A stretch of DNA of 64,000 nt from Roseomonas elaeocarpi (lineage in GTDB: Bacteria; Pseudomonadota; Alphaproteobacteria; Acetobacterales; Acetobacteraceae): positions 186,001 through 250,000 of the forward strand of contig NZ_JBHLUN010000007.1 of assembly GCF_042433915.1 (NCBI RefSeq). The letters are read 5' to 3'. Every line of letters starts with the position of its first letter. Positions within the stretch are counted from its first letter, which is position 1. The translations under genes were made by a program, and so were the position numbers. Positions 50,847 through 59,467 of the stretch are shown here, piece by piece. The notes beneath the pieces were generated by a model. The model did not search any database and was not told the origin of the DNA. It saw nothing but the letters and a program-made list of their open reading frames with translations.

Positions 50847-51881
50847 TCAGGCCAGCAGGGCCACCGCCTCGCGCGCCAGACTACGGTCGGTGATCTCGTC
50901 CAGCGGCATGGTGCGCCGCTGCACACCGAGCGAAACATTCAGCTCCTGCATGTAGCGCAGCTTGGGCTCGGCCAAGGCGAGGTCGGTGGCGAAGACGCCG
51001 TTCTCACGAAAGAAGCGCCACTGCCAGCGGGCGTTGCGCTCGTCGGCATTGTTGCCGGTGACCACGCGCTGCGCGTCCACGAAGTCCTGCTCGGAATCCG
51101 GCCCCGCGACAAAGCGGAACAGCTTCGCGTAGGCGGCCAGCGTCCGCTTCAGAACCTCGCGCTTGGTCTGCAGCGCGGTCTCCGACGCGTAGGCGCCCTG
51201 GAAGATGAAGTCCGGCAGCTCCTTCCACAGGTCGCCCTCCGCCAGGACATGGACCCCGTACTTGTCCTGCTGGTCGTAGACGTCGATCTCGGCGATGCCG
51301 GCATCGACGACGCCCGCCGCCACGGCGCGGAACACGTCCGGCGCGCCGCCGATGTTGACGAAGCGGACCTTGCGCTCGTCGACGCCGTATTTCCGCAGGA
51401 TGGCCGCCCACATGACGTGCAGCAGCGCCCCGGTGGAGCCCGATCCAAGCGTCTTGCCTTCCAGGTCGCGCACCGAGCGGATCGCGGGGTTGCGCGCGTA
51501 GATCGCGTGTTCCAGCCCCATCATGGAGCCGCTGAGCAGGCGGATCTTCGCGCCCTTGTCGATGGCGGTGAGCACGGTGGCGACGCCGGAAAAGATGCAG
51601 ATGTCGCTTTCGCCGCTGATCAGCGAGCCGATCAGCTTCGACGCGTCGGCCACGTAAACGGCGTTGGGCTTCAGGCCCATTTCCCCCAGGTGGCCGCGCC
51701 GGCGCATCAACTCCTCCATCGTCGAGGTCGCCGTGCCGCGGGTGTTGACGATGTTGACCACGGCGCCCGCCGACGGGGCCTGCGCCCCGGCGCGTCCGCC
51801 GCGCCCCAGGATCGCCGCGGCGGTGCCGAGGCCCGCGGCGCGGAGCAGGGGCCTGCGCCCGATCGCCATTTGATGCGACAT
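50847..51881 (-). CDS. ABC-type solute-binding protein (NMT1/SsuA-like), second paralogue
   Basis: 344 residues. MSHQMAIGRRPLLRAAGLGTAAA is a Tat-type signal with twin arginines. The fold region shows TRGTATSTMEELM, VRDLEGKTLGSGSTGALLHVMWA and VRFVNIGGAPDVFRAVAAGVVDAGIAE, parallel to the protein at 38409-39425. ATG 51881 is preceded by GGGAGG, 8 bp away. No permease or ATPase nearby. Placed between catabolic enzymes, it probably captures their substrate, but the transport partner must be elsewhere. Confidence 0.82.
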   Translation of the reverse strand: MSHQMAIGRRPLLRAAGLGTAAAILGRGGRAGAQAPSAGAVVNIVNTRGTATSTMEELMRRRGHLGEMGLKPNAVYVADASKLIGSLISGESDICIFSGVATVLTAIDKGAKIRLLSGSMMGLEHAIYARNPAIRSVRDLEGKTLGSGSTGALLHVMWAAILRKYGVDERKVRFVNIGGAPDVFRAVAAGVVDAGIAEIDVYDQQDKYGVHVLAEGDLWKELPDFIFQGAYASETALQTKREVLKRTLAAYAKLFRFVAGPDSEQDFVDAQRVVTGNNADERNARWQWRFFRENGVFATDLALAEPKLRYMQELNVSLGVQRRTMPLDEITDRSLAREAVALLA

Positions 51882-51910
51882 TCTTGTTTCCTCCCGAACA
51901 CGCAGCGCCT

Positions 51911-53044
51911 TCAGTTGGCCGCGACCTCCCTCGGCCGCGACGACTGGCCTTGCGCGATGGCGGCGTTGACCCTGGGCATCACCTCGGTTGCCATCAGCTC
52001 CATCGACCGCTTGGCCAGCGCGGGTTCCACCCAGTCCATGCCGGCATAAACGATCTCGCCGAAATCGCCGGTGATCTCGCGCAGCGCCAGGATCTGATCG
52101 ACCACGCTGTTCACCGTGCCGCAGATCACCAGGCTGCGCAGCACGTATTCGAGGGTGATCTCGCTGTCCGGCTGGTCCCGGTCCTGCTTGAACACGCCCA
52201 GCCGGTTGATGCGCGCGAACTTTGTCATGATCTGGCGGTAGTAGAAGCGATAGGGGCTGTTCGCGTCCTCGATGCCGTAGCGCTGCGCCGTCGCCTCGTC
52301 ATCCGCGACGAAGACGGTGCGCGCCAGCCGCCAGTCGGCGACCTCCGCCACCTCGCCCACGGATTGCTTGCCCTCGGCGTAGTTCGCCCAGTGCGTCCTG
52401 GCCCACTTGCCCTGCAGGAAGTTGGCCGAGAGCGGGTGGAAGTCGCGCTGCCCCATCAGCACCACGCCCTTGGAGTAGGGGGCGACGACGGTGCCGACGA
52501 CCTCGGGCCGTGGCCGCTGGTACGGCTTGCCGAGGTAGCCCAGCCCGATCTCCAGCGCCTCCGTCTTCTCGGTGGACACCTTGAAGCGGTTGCCCGGCAG
52601 ATCAATGCGATAGGGCGGGTTCTGCTTCCAGATCTCCAGGATCACGTCGATCGCTTCGGCAAACAGCTTGCCGCGGTCCTCGTCCAGCGTGCCCAGAACC
52701 TCGGCGTCGCAGCGCAGGCTGCCGGGGCTGATGCCGAAGATGAAGCGCCCCTTGGCCAACTGGTCGAACATCGCGGCGTGCGAGGCGATCAGCGTCGGGT
52801 GCATCTGCGACAGGTTCGACGTGCCCGTCGCCAGGCGGATCTGCTTCGTGGCGTGGATCAGCGTGGCCAGGAACAGCAGGCTGTTGTTGATGTTTTCCAG
52901 CTTGTCGGTGAGGTGCTCCCCGATAAAGGCATCGTGGAAGCCGAGCTTGTCGCACAGGATGATCGCCTCGCGATCCTCGTCCAGGGTTTCGGCCCAGGGC
53001 CGGTGCATCGGGTGCATCGGCATGGCGAAGTAGCCGAGTCTCAT
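51911..53044 (-). CDS. LLM-class flavin-dependent monooxygenase
   Basis: 377-residue luciferase-like TIM barrel: MRLGYFAMPMHPMHRPW, LCDKLGFHDAFIGEHLTDK, IRLATGTSNLSQMHPTLIASHAAMFDQL and GRFIFGISPGSL. It is nearest to the limonene-monooxygenase/alkanal-monooxygenase-like branch, which uses reduced FMN supplied by a separate reductase. Start ATG 53044 is favoured by AAAGGGAA upstream; a GTG 18 bp earlier is possible. It sits between the solute-binding protein and alpha/beta hydrolase genes. Substrate unknown. Confidence 0.87.
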   Translation of the reverse strand: MRLGYFAMPMHPMHRPWAETLDEDREAIILCDKLGFHDAFIGEHLTDKLENINNSLLFLATLIHATKQIRLATGTSNLSQMHPTLIASHAAMFDQLAKGRFIFGISPGSLRCDAEVLGTLDEDRGKLFAEAIDVILEIWKQNPPYRIDLPGNRFKVSTEKTEALEIGLGYLGKPYQRPRPEVVGTVVAPYSKGVVLMGQRDFHPLSANFLQGKWARTHWANYAEGKQSVGEVAEVADWRLARTVFVADDEATAQRYGIEDANSPYRFYYRQIMTKFARINRLGVFKQDRDQPDSEITLEYVLRSLVICGTVNSVVDQILALREITGDFGEIVYAGMDWVEPALAKRSMELMATEVMPRVNAAIAQGQSSRPREVAAN

Positions 53045-53173
53045 CTGCTTGTTCCCTTTCACTGACCTGTGCGCCGGTCTTTTTCCCCGCCGGTCTGTCC
53101 CGGGGCGCCTCGTTCCAGGCTGCTGTGTTCGAACCAGATCTCGCCGCCCGCCGCGTGGCGGGCCGCCCGCGCC

Positions 53174-53968
53174 TCAGCCGTTGTCCATTTCCCGCGTCAC
53201 GATGGCGGTGAAGGCGTCCGGGTCGTCGATCATCGGGAAGTGCCCGCAATCCGTGATGACGTGCGTGCTGGCGGTGGTGAGCACGTCCCGGAACCGGTCG
53301 AGCTTGCCAACCGTCGGGCTGCGATCGCCGAAGATCAGCACCGGGTTCGGAGCGAGGCGCGGCAGGTCCGCGGCGAGGTCGTACTCACGCAGCGCCCACA
53401 TCACGCTGAGGCAGGTCTTGGTGCCGGCCTTGGAGCGGTCGATGTTCCAGCGCGTGAGCAGTTCCGGCGTCAGCGCGCGCAGGCGCGGACGGACGCGTTC
53501 CTCCGACTGCGTGATCGGGGCGTAGCCGGCCTCGGTGCGTGGCCAGATCTGCTGCCATTCCTCGGGTGAGCGGAACGGGCATTCCGCGATGAACAGCCGC
53601 TGCACCCGCGCCGCGTGACGCGCGCCGAGCGAGGCGCAGATCGCGCCGCCGATCGAGGCGCCCAGGATGCTGGCCCGGTCGATCCCCAGTGCGTCCATGA
53701 ACTCCACCACCGCGTCGGCGTAGTCCGCGACGCCGATGTGACGCACCAGCGGATCGGAATCGCCCTGGCCCGGCATATCCCAGGCGATGACGCGGAAGCG
53801 CTCGGCGAGTGGCTCGATGACGTGCTCGTACTCGTAGGCCGAGCCGCCGTTGCTGTGCAGCAGGATCAACACCGGCCCCTCGCCGGCGGCGAGGGCGTGG
53901 ATCCGCCCGAAGCTGGTCGGCACGAAGATGTCCTGCATCGCGGCCTGCATCCCTCCCTTGGCTTGCAT
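53174..53968 (-). CDS. Alpha/beta hydrolase
   Basis: 264-residue alpha/beta-hydrolase: oxyanion-region LLHSNGGSAYEY, elbow LGASIGGAI with Ser105, and final histidine in TDCGHFPMIDDPDAF. The acid is probably the Asp in VLIFGDRSP. Likely hydrolyses an ester, lactone or thioester formed in this cluster. Three in-frame ATGs (53968, 53950, 53938) are possible starts. First gene of the minus-strand group, divergent from lysR with 87 bp between. Confidence 0.85.
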   Translation of the reverse strand: MQAKGGMQAAMQDIFVPTSFGRIHALAAGEGPVLILLHSNGGSAYEYEHVIEPLAERFRVIAWDMPGQGDSDPLVRHIGVADYADAVVEFMDALGIDRASILGASIGGAICASLGARHAARVQRLFIAECPFRSPEEWQQIWPRTEAGYAPITQSEERVRPRLRALTPELLTRWNIDRSKAGTKTCLSVMWALREYDLAADLPRLAPNPVLIFGDRSPTVGKLDRFRDVLTTASTHVITDCGHFPMIDDPDAFTAIVTREMDNG

Positions 53969-54055
53969 CGGAGGTTAGCGCCGTGCTTGCCCGGCAAAAC
54001 CGCAATAATTAGAAGGTCATCTGTGAGCGGAGTTCCGCAATAGGAGGCAGTGTTC
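53969..54055. promoter_or_regulatory. Divergent promoter region with LysR-type site
   Basis: Contains TTGCCCGGCAA at 53987-53997, a perfect 5-bp inverted repeat that fits a T-N11-A LysR box when read to 53999, and a direct repeat CCGCAATA at 54000-54007 and 54035-54042. Both lie between the divergent starts, where a LysR regulator typically binds. Confidence 0.45.
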
Positions 54056-54979
54056 ATGGCCGTGTCGAACCGGTTCGGCGCCTTCCACACCTTTGTCACC
54101 GTGTGCGAGCAGGGCAGCTTCACCGCCGCGGCGCACAAGCTCGGTGCCTCCGCCTCCACCGTCACCAAGACCATCGCGCGGCTGGAGGACGAGCTGGGCG
54201 TCCGCCTGTTCAACCGGACCACCCGCCGTGTGGCGCTGACCGAGCAGGGGCAGGCACTGTTCGAGCGTGCCCAGGGAATCCTGCGCGACGTGGCCGACGT
54301 GGAGAACCTCATGGCCCGCGCGACGGAAGCGGCGCAGGGCACCGTGCGGATCGTGGTGCCCAACCTGTTCGGCCGGCAGACCCTGGTGCCTGCCTTGCCG
54401 GACTTCCTGGAACGCTATCCGCAGCTGCACCTGCAGGTGCATTTCAGCGACCGTCCGGTGGACCTGATCGAGGCCGGCTTCGACCTGGCCGTGCGCACCG
54501 GGGAGCTGGAGGACTCCGGAGCGATGCGCCGGCAGCTGACGCGAGGGCCGATGATCACCGCGGCCGCACCGTCTTACCTGGCGCGGCGCGGCACGCCGCG
54601 CGTGCCGGAGGACCTGCTGTCGCACAACTGCATCCACGGCCGCTTCGGCCCGGACTGGAGCTTCCGCACCCCGCAGGGTGGGCGGCAGCGGTTGCGGGTC
54701 AGCGGCAACCTCGCGCTCTACAACGGCGACTGCCTGCGCGAGGCGGCGGTGCAGGGTATCGGGATCGTGCATTCCTCCTGGTGGGCGGTGCACCACGAGC
54801 TGGAGCGTGGCACGCTGGTGCCCATCCTGCAGGCCTTCGAGGTGGAAGGGCCGCCCGTCGCGGTGATCCACCCCGCCGGGCGGCACCTGCCGGTGCGGGT
54901 GCGGGCCGTGATCGACTGGCTGGTGGAGATTACGGCCCCGGCTTCGCCGCCCGCGGCCACGACGCGGCAGGGGGCGTAG
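54056..54979 (+). CDS. LysR family transcriptional regulator
   Basis: 307 residues from ATG 54056. AGGAGG at 54042-54047 gives 8-bp spacing to this codon and only 2 bp to the GTG at 54050. N-terminal winged helix-turn-helix: FHTFVTVCEQGSFTAAAHKLGASASTVTKTIARLEDELGVRLFNRTTR (residues about 9-57, quoted in part). The C-terminal part is a type II periplasmic-binding-like effector domain (DrgA/CrgA-like group). Probably regulates the divergent hydrolase/LLM/solute-binding protein/metallo-hydrolase genes and itself. Confidence 0.93.
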   Translation: MAVSNRFGAFHTFVTVCEQGSFTAAAHKLGASASTVTKTIARLEDELGVRLFNRTTRRVALTEQGQALFERAQGILRDVADVENLMARATEAAQGTVRIVVPNLFGRQTLVPALPDFLERYPQLHLQVHFSDRPVDLIEAGFDLAVRTGELEDSGAMRRQLTRGPMITAAAPSYLARRGTPRVPEDLLSHNCIHGRFGPDWSFRTPQGGRQRLRVSGNLALYNGDCLREAAVQGIGIVHSSWWAVHHELERGTLVPILQAFEVEGPPVAVIHPAGRHLPVRVRAVIDWLVEITAPASPPAATTRQGA

Positions 54980-55107
54980 AACGACGCCGGGCGATCATCG
55001 CGTGCCGCATCGTGACGAATGGGGGCGGCGCGGAGCGTGCCGGGCCTGCACGGGATCCTGTCCGGAGCGGGGATGATCGGCGGGCGCCCCGTCGCCGCGC
55101 GGTGCCT

Positions 55108-55410
55108 TTAGTTCCTGCTGAGCAGCCGCAGGGCGTGGGGTCTTCGGATGTTGTGGAACACCACTTCCTCCGCCACGAACTTCTGGACGTACTCGAGCGA
55201 GATTTCGGGGGGTACGCGTTCTTCCAGGAACATCTCCAGCAGGTCGCTGACTTCCGGGCTGGAATCCGTGTTGGCCGCGTCCTGGAACGCACCGGAGCGG
55301 TAGACGGCACTCAGCCTGTCCCGTGACGCATCGTCGAGCCGTTGAAAGCGCAGTGCCCTGATCTGCGCGCGATAATATTCAATGCGGGCTCGTGGCACGC
55401 TGACCTCCAT
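55108..55410 (-). CDS. Small hypothetical protein
   Basis: 100-residue protein (MEVSVPRARIEYYRAQ...), helical and charged, with SRDRLSAVYRSGAFQDA and EMFLEERVPPEISLEYVQKFVAEEVVFHNIRRP. I do not recognise the family. ATG 55410 has GAAGGCG upstream, and codon usage matches the genome. It is divergent from the Crp/Fnr gene with a long gap. An in-frame extension to 55458 is possible. Confidence 0.6.
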   Translation of the reverse strand: MEVSVPRARIEYYRAQIRALRFQRLDDASRDRLSAVYRSGAFQDAANTDSSPEVSDLLEMFLEERVPPEISLEYVQKFVAEEVVFHNIRRPHALRLLSRN

Positions 55411-55797
55411 TGCTGCGCCTTCGCCCAGATTGGGAGCCCCGGAGGATCGTTTCTGCAACCTAGGTTAAGGTTGCGCCACTCCGATGAATCAGCATCGTTG
55501 TCGCGCCGCGCAGGGTCCTTATCCGCGGCCGGAGGCTCAGAACGTTCAGTTCTCACTTTGCGAAAAGCCGGGCCGCAGCGGTTTCGCCGCAGCACGGGCA
55601 TCCCTCCACGGCGCGGCCCGCCATCCCGGCACCGGGGCGGAGCGGGCGCGGGAGCCAGCTCGTTTTCCGCGCGGGCCGACAACCTAGATCGGCCGGGCCG
55701 TGCCCTCAGGGGAGGCGAGTCTAGCGCAGGTTATCCCGGTGTTCATTATCCGGCGTTACACGTGCCATATGCCGAGATTTCGACCTCAGAGAAGCCT
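55411..55797. other. 387-bp divergent gap upstream of the Crp/Fnr gene
   Basis: No gene supported. It has relatively AT-rich patches (CCTAGGTTAAGGTTGCG near 55460, GTTCATTATCCGGCGTTACA near 55740) that could be promoters for the divergent genes. I see no classical FNR (TTGAT-N4-ATCAA) or CRP dyad. Confidence 0.4.
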
Positions 55798-56541
55798 GTG
55801 TCCAATCCCTTAACACGGAAGTTGGAGCAGTTCGTTCACATGTCGGCGGAGGACCGGCTAGCGCTGGATCAGCTGACGACGCTGCGCCTGCGTCGCTGCG
55901 GTGCGCGCGAGGACGTCATCTCCGAAGGTGAGGTGCCGCGCGACGTCAACCTGATCCTGTCAGGCTGGGCATGCCGGTACAAGCAGCTGGAGGACGGGCG
56001 GCGGCAGATCCTCGCCTTCTTCCTGCCCGGGGACATCTGCGACCTGAACGTCTACATCCTGCGCGAGATGGACCACTCCGTCGCCGCCCTCACGCCCTTG
56101 GTGGTCGGCGAGCTGCCGCGCGACGCCCTGGAGGAGGTGATGCAGCGGCATCCGCGCATCGCCAAGGCCCTGTGGTGGGAAACGCTGGTCAACGCCGCCA
56201 CCCAGCGCGAATGGACCGTCAGCCTCGGTAAGCGCAGCGCCTTCGAGCGGATGTCCCACCTGTTCTGCGAGCTGTTCTTCCGTCTCCGCGCCATCGGCTT
56301 CACGTCGGAAAGCCAGTGCGAGCTCCCCCTGACCCAGGCGGAACTCGCGGACGCGACCGGCCTGTCGGCCGTGCACGTCAACCGGACGTTGCAGGAGCTC
56401 CGGGGAGCGGGTCTCATTCAGCTGAAGGATCGCGTCCTGAGGATCCCGGACCTACGAGCGCTCAAGGAGGCGGCATTGTTCAACCCGAACTACCTGCACC
56501 TCGACCATGAGGGACGTGGGCTGGACGCCAACCGGTCGTGA
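55798..56541 (+). CDS. Crp/Fnr family transcriptional regulator
   Basis: 247 residues from GTG 55798 (VSNPLTRKLEQFVHMS), the usual start of this Rhizobiales/Rhodospirillales group. The cyclic-nucleotide-binding-like domain (about 20-135) has VISEGEVPRDVNLILSGWACRYKQLEDGRRQILAFFLPGDICDLN. A long helix follows, then a winged helix with LPLTQAELADATGLSAVHVNRTLQELRGAGLI (about 190-222). No FNR-type cysteine cluster is visible. The stop overlaps the GTG start of the HWE kinase, so regulator and kinase are translationally coupled. Confidence 0.9.
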   Translation: MSNPLTRKLEQFVHMSAEDRLALDQLTTLRLRRCGAREDVISEGEVPRDVNLILSGWACRYKQLEDGRRQILAFFLPGDICDLNVYILREMDHSVAALTPLVVGELPRDALEEVMQRHPRIAKALWWETLVNAATQREWTVSLGKRSAFERMSHLFCELFFRLRAIGFTSESQCELPLTQAELADATGLSAVHVNRTLQELRGAGLIQLKDRVLRIPDLRALKEAALFNPNYLHLDHEGRGLDANRS

Positions 56542-57533
56542 CCACATCCCCTGCACCGACCTCGCACGTCGTTCTTCCGCCGGTCGCCTGGGCCGCCGCG
56601 GAAGGTGGTGCCTTGCTCCGGGTGGAAGCGGCCTGGTCCACCCTGACCGGTCAGTCCGCCGAGGAAAGCCGCGGCTTCGGCTGGCTGGAGGCCGTGCATC
56701 CCGAGGACCGCCGGAAAACCACGGAGGCCTGGACTTCCGGGGGCACAAACATCGTCAGCGTGGATCACCGCATCCTGTCCGAGGCCGATGGCCGCTACCA
56801 CCATTACCGGAGCTGCGCGGTCAGGAAGGCGGGTGCGACGGGCGAATGGTCCGGCGCCTCCATCCCGGTAGAGGATCTGCTGAACCGCCTGGAACAGCAG
56901 CGTGGTGCGCTGGAAGCGCTGCGGCACCGGGCGCGCAACACGCTGGGCATCATCCGCTCCATCATCCGCCGCACGATCCGCGCGGGTGGCAGCGCGGAAG
57001 ACTACGCCGCGGAAATCGATGCGCGCCTCGGCGCCCTCACGCGCGTCCACGCGGCCCTGATCCGCGATCCCCTGGCCGGGCTCGACCTGGCGCAGATGCT
57101 GGCCGACGAGCTGAGCGCCTGGACCCTGAAGGAGGAAGGCCAGGTCACCATCCAAGGCTGCCCCGTGCGCCTTCGCGGAAAGATGGCCGAAAGCCTCGGC
57201 CTCATGATCCACGAGCTGCTGGCCGACATGGTGAAGCGCGGTGGCTTCTCCGCGCCGCGCAGCCACCTGCGCGTGGCCTGGAACGTCGCCGAGGCGGGGG
57301 AGAGTGCGCGGCTCGTGATCAACTGGGAAGAAACGGCTTCCTCGCCGGTGCCGGCCGCGTCGGAACGAATGGACTTCGCCCGCGAGATGCTGGAGCGGAC
57401 CTTGCCCTACGAACTCGGGGCGAAAACGGGGCGCCAGGCCCTGCCCGACGGGCAACGGATCGTCATCGAGCTGCCGCAGGGGGCGGACGTCATCGTGGAT
57501 CAGGCAGGGCAGCCGCAGTCCCGGCAGCCATGA
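56538..57533 (+). CDS. PAS-HWE histidine kinase with altered N-box
   Basis: 331 residues from GTG 56538. A PAS domain (about 15-100) is followed by an HWE-type kinase core. The phospho-acceptor is His130 in LRHRARNTLGIIRSIIRR. The N-box reads IHELLADMVKRGG (224-236), where HWE kinases normally have HELATNAAKYG, so the magnesium-binding Asn is replaced. The W-x-E part survives as NWEE (Trp263, Glu264). It is cytosolic, with no membrane helix. ATP binding may be impaired. It overlaps the Crp/Fnr stop (GTGA) and is followed by a response regulator 214 bp on. Confidence 0.85.
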   Translation: MTTSPAPTSHVVLPPVAWAAAEGGALLRVEAAWSTLTGQSAEESRGFGWLEAVHPEDRRKTTEAWTSGGTNIVSVDHRILSEADGRYHHYRSCAVRKAGATGEWSGASIPVEDLLNRLEQQRGALEALRHRARNTLGIIRSIIRRTIRAGGSAEDYAAEIDARLGALTRVHAALIRDPLAGLDLAQMLADELSAWTLKEEGQVTIQGCPVRLRGKMAESLGLMIHELLADMVKRGGFSAPRSHLRVAWNVAEAGESARLVINWEETASSPVPAASERMDFAREMLERTLPYELGAKTGRQALPDGQRIVIELPQGADVIVDQAGQPQSRQP

Positions 57534-57747
57534 GCACGGCGAGGCTTGGGGTGCGCCGGCGAGGCCGCCACGCCGGACCGACCAACCGGACTGACGCGCC
57601 GGGGCAGCTTGCCGGGCAGGCATGAGCCGCTGAACGGCGGCCCTGCCGCGTTGACTCCGGTTTCGGGGCGATCCGCACGGGATGTTCGCCGAAAAATAGT
57701 GTTTTATCGCCTTCAGGCGTCGCACCATCCGGAAGGGGAGGAACAAC

Positions 57748-58134
57748 ATGAGCGGCACGGCCGAGCTGGCAGTTCTCCACGACCGCCGCATCCTCGTCGT
57801 GGAAGATGAGTACATGCTGGCCGACGAGGTGGCCGAAATCCTGGGCAATGCCGGCGTCGAGGTCCTGGGACCGGCGGCAAACATCGAGAGCGCGCTTCAC
57901 CTCGTCGCGGAACATGACTGGATCGATGGCGCGTTGCTGGACGTGAACCTGCAGGGCGAGATGGTTTGGCCCTTGATCGACGCGCTGATGGTCCGGAACG
58001 TGCCGGTGGTCCTGGTGACCGGCTACGATGCCGACGTCATCCCCCGGCCCTATGCCGATCTGCCGCGGCACGAGAAGCCGGCAACGGCGCGTGACTTCGT
58101 CCAGACCCTCGCGCGCATGATGACCCCGTCCTGA
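57748..58134 (+). CDS. Single-domain response regulator
   Basis: 128-residue stand-alone REC domain. Acidic pair Glu19-Asp20, phospho-acceptor Asp65 in LLDVNLQGE, Thr91 in LVTGYD, and Lys110 in RHEKPA are all present. This is the type usually encoded next to HWE kinases, so a kinase-regulator pair with the upstream gene is likely. ATG 57748 follows GGAAGGGGAGG. No output domain, so it probably acts by protein contact or as a phosphate sink. Confidence 0.9.
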   Translation: MSGTAELAVLHDRRILVVEDEYMLADEVAEILGNAGVEVLGPAANIESALHLVAEHDWIDGALLDVNLQGEMVWPLIDALMVRNVPVVLVTGYDADVIPRPYADLPRHEKPATARDFVQTLARMMTPS

Positions 58135-58285
58135 TGAATGGTCGGGGCAGCACACTCTTCGTTGAAATGTCATCTCGGCGGCAGGGCAAACGAAGGGCGG
58201 AACTAACCTGGGTGAATCAACCCCGGGAGCAGGCCGGGCGTTGATCCGCGGGGACATTATGTCACCCGTCGGAGGGCAACAGCAC

Positions 58286-58786
58286 ATGACCGAACTGCGC
58301 GAAATGATCGTTGATCAGCTGAAGGATGCGTTCAGCGCCGAGAAGCAGGCGATCCAGGCGATGCGGAAGGCGATGCGCCAGGCGTCCGAGCCGCAGCTGA
58401 AGCAGGGCCTGGAAGCGCACATCGCTCAGAGCGAGGAGCAGCGCGATCGGGTGGAGCAGGCGCTCGAGAAGCTGGGCGCGCGACCGGGCCGCAAGGTCTG
58501 CGAGGCCATGCGCGGCCTCGTCGAGGAAGCGCAGCACGAGATGGAGGAACAGGAAAAGGGTCCGATCATGGACCTCGTGATCGTCGCCGCGCAGCAGCGG
58601 ATGGAGCACTACGAGATCGCGGCCTACGGCACGATGGTTGAGCTCTGCAAGGCGACGGGTCAGACGGAGATCGCCGACCTGCTGGCGAAGACCCTGGCGG
58701 AGGAAAAGGCGCAGGACGAGCAGCTGACCGAGTTGACGCGCAGCGCAATCCTGCCGGTTGCGCTGGAGAACGAGGCGGCCGCCTGA
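58286..58786 (+). CDS. YciE/DUF892 ferritin-like protein
   Basis: 166-residue four-helix protein from ATG 58286 (MTELREMIVDQLKDAFSAEKQ), chosen because GGAGGG lies about 10 bp upstream. Carboxylate and His residues expected for a di-iron site occur in SAEKQAIQAM, AHIAQSEEQ, GPIMDLVIVAAQQRMEHYEIAAY and AEEKAQDEQL. YciE/YciF proteins accompany the general stress response; exact activity is unproven. It lies beside the HWE kinase/response regulator pair, a combination that recurs around alphaproteobacterial stress loci. Confidence 0.9.
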   Translation: MTELREMIVDQLKDAFSAEKQAIQAMRKAMRQASEPQLKQGLEAHIAQSEEQRDRVEQALEKLGARPGRKVCEAMRGLVEEAQHEMEEQEKGPIMDLVIVAAQQRMEHYEIAAYGTMVELCKATGQTEIADLLAKTLAEEKAQDEQLTELTRSAILPVALENEAAA

Positions 58787-58797
58787 GCAGGCACGAT

Positions 58798-58831
58798 CCT
58801 GACGTGGGACTGTTCGCGGCCCCGCGTCAGG
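58798..58831. terminator. Bidirectional terminator-like hairpin
   Basis: CCTGACGTGGG pairs with CCCGCGTCAGG (11 pairs, one wobble) around a 12-base loop, between the convergent YciE and DUF6894-like genes. The stop codon of the latter lies in the 3' arm. Confidence 0.6.
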
Positions 58832-59159
58832 CTGGCTCCGTTGTTTCCAGACCTGAAGCGTTGCGGACGCGATCGGACGGAGCCGTGGACCTGTCGAACC
58901 ATGTGGCGTTGAAGTTCAGCGTGGCGGAGTAGAGTGGCATCCCGCACTCGTTCTTCACCAGGATCACCGAAGTGCGCTTCTCATCCTCCGTCGGATCCAC
59001 CTGCCGCGCGAGATGCGGCAGGGCCTTCACGGCTTCCCTGATGGCGGCCTTCGGATCCGGTGCCTCGACCGTCGTGACGGAAAGGCGGCACGCATCAGGC
59101 CGCGCCTCGTCATCGCGTCGTCCGACGCTGTGCAAAGTTTCAAACACGTATCGAGGCAT
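58827..59159 (-). CDS. DUF6894-like small protein
   Basis: 110 residues from ATG 59159 (MPRYVFETLHSVGRR). It shares with the protein at 4736-4972 the MPxYxFE start, a central A-x(2)-EA-x(2)-LP-x(2)-AR helix (AAIREAVKALPHLARQ) and the final LYSATLNFNATWF strand, so I place it in the same family. The C-terminal 20 residues are an unmatched tail. Function unknown. Convergent with the YciE gene. Confidence 0.65.
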   Translation of the reverse strand: MPRYVFETLHSVGRRDDEARPDACRLSVTTVEAPDPKAAIREAVKALPHLARQVDPTEDEKRTSVILVKNECGMPLYSATLNFNATWFDRSTAPSDRVRNASGLETTEPA

Positions 59160-59467
59160 GACGACGCTGAACTCCTGCTGAGGTCGGCATCCGGGAAACG
59201 GGAAGGGTCTGACCTGCGGGGTCATGCTGATAGGAAGGGGCCAGGCCGGCCGCACTTACAAACGGTGGAGAAGGGAAGCTGCCGTCACCTCTTTTGACGT
59301 CTGTGCGGGTCAATCGCCTTGTCCCGGTTCTTCCTGTTCCTGCACCTCACCCACATCCGCCGCCTGCTTCGCGCGTAGCACGGGCTACTGAACGAAGCGG
59401 AACTGCTCCGGGATCTATTCGCGGATTGGATCGCGGCGCGGGTGGAGTAAATCCGCCCGCAACCTTG
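59160..59467. other. 308-bp gap, nothing supported
   Basis: Between the DUF6894-like and DUF4260 genes on the same strand. It contains TTGACG at 59294 without a matching -10 on the + strand. I see no gene, repeat or convincing hairpin. Confidence 0.4.

Noticed and set aside
58199..58223. GGAAC as an EcfG promoter before the YciE gene
   Set aside because: No CGTT occurs at 16-17 bp spacing.
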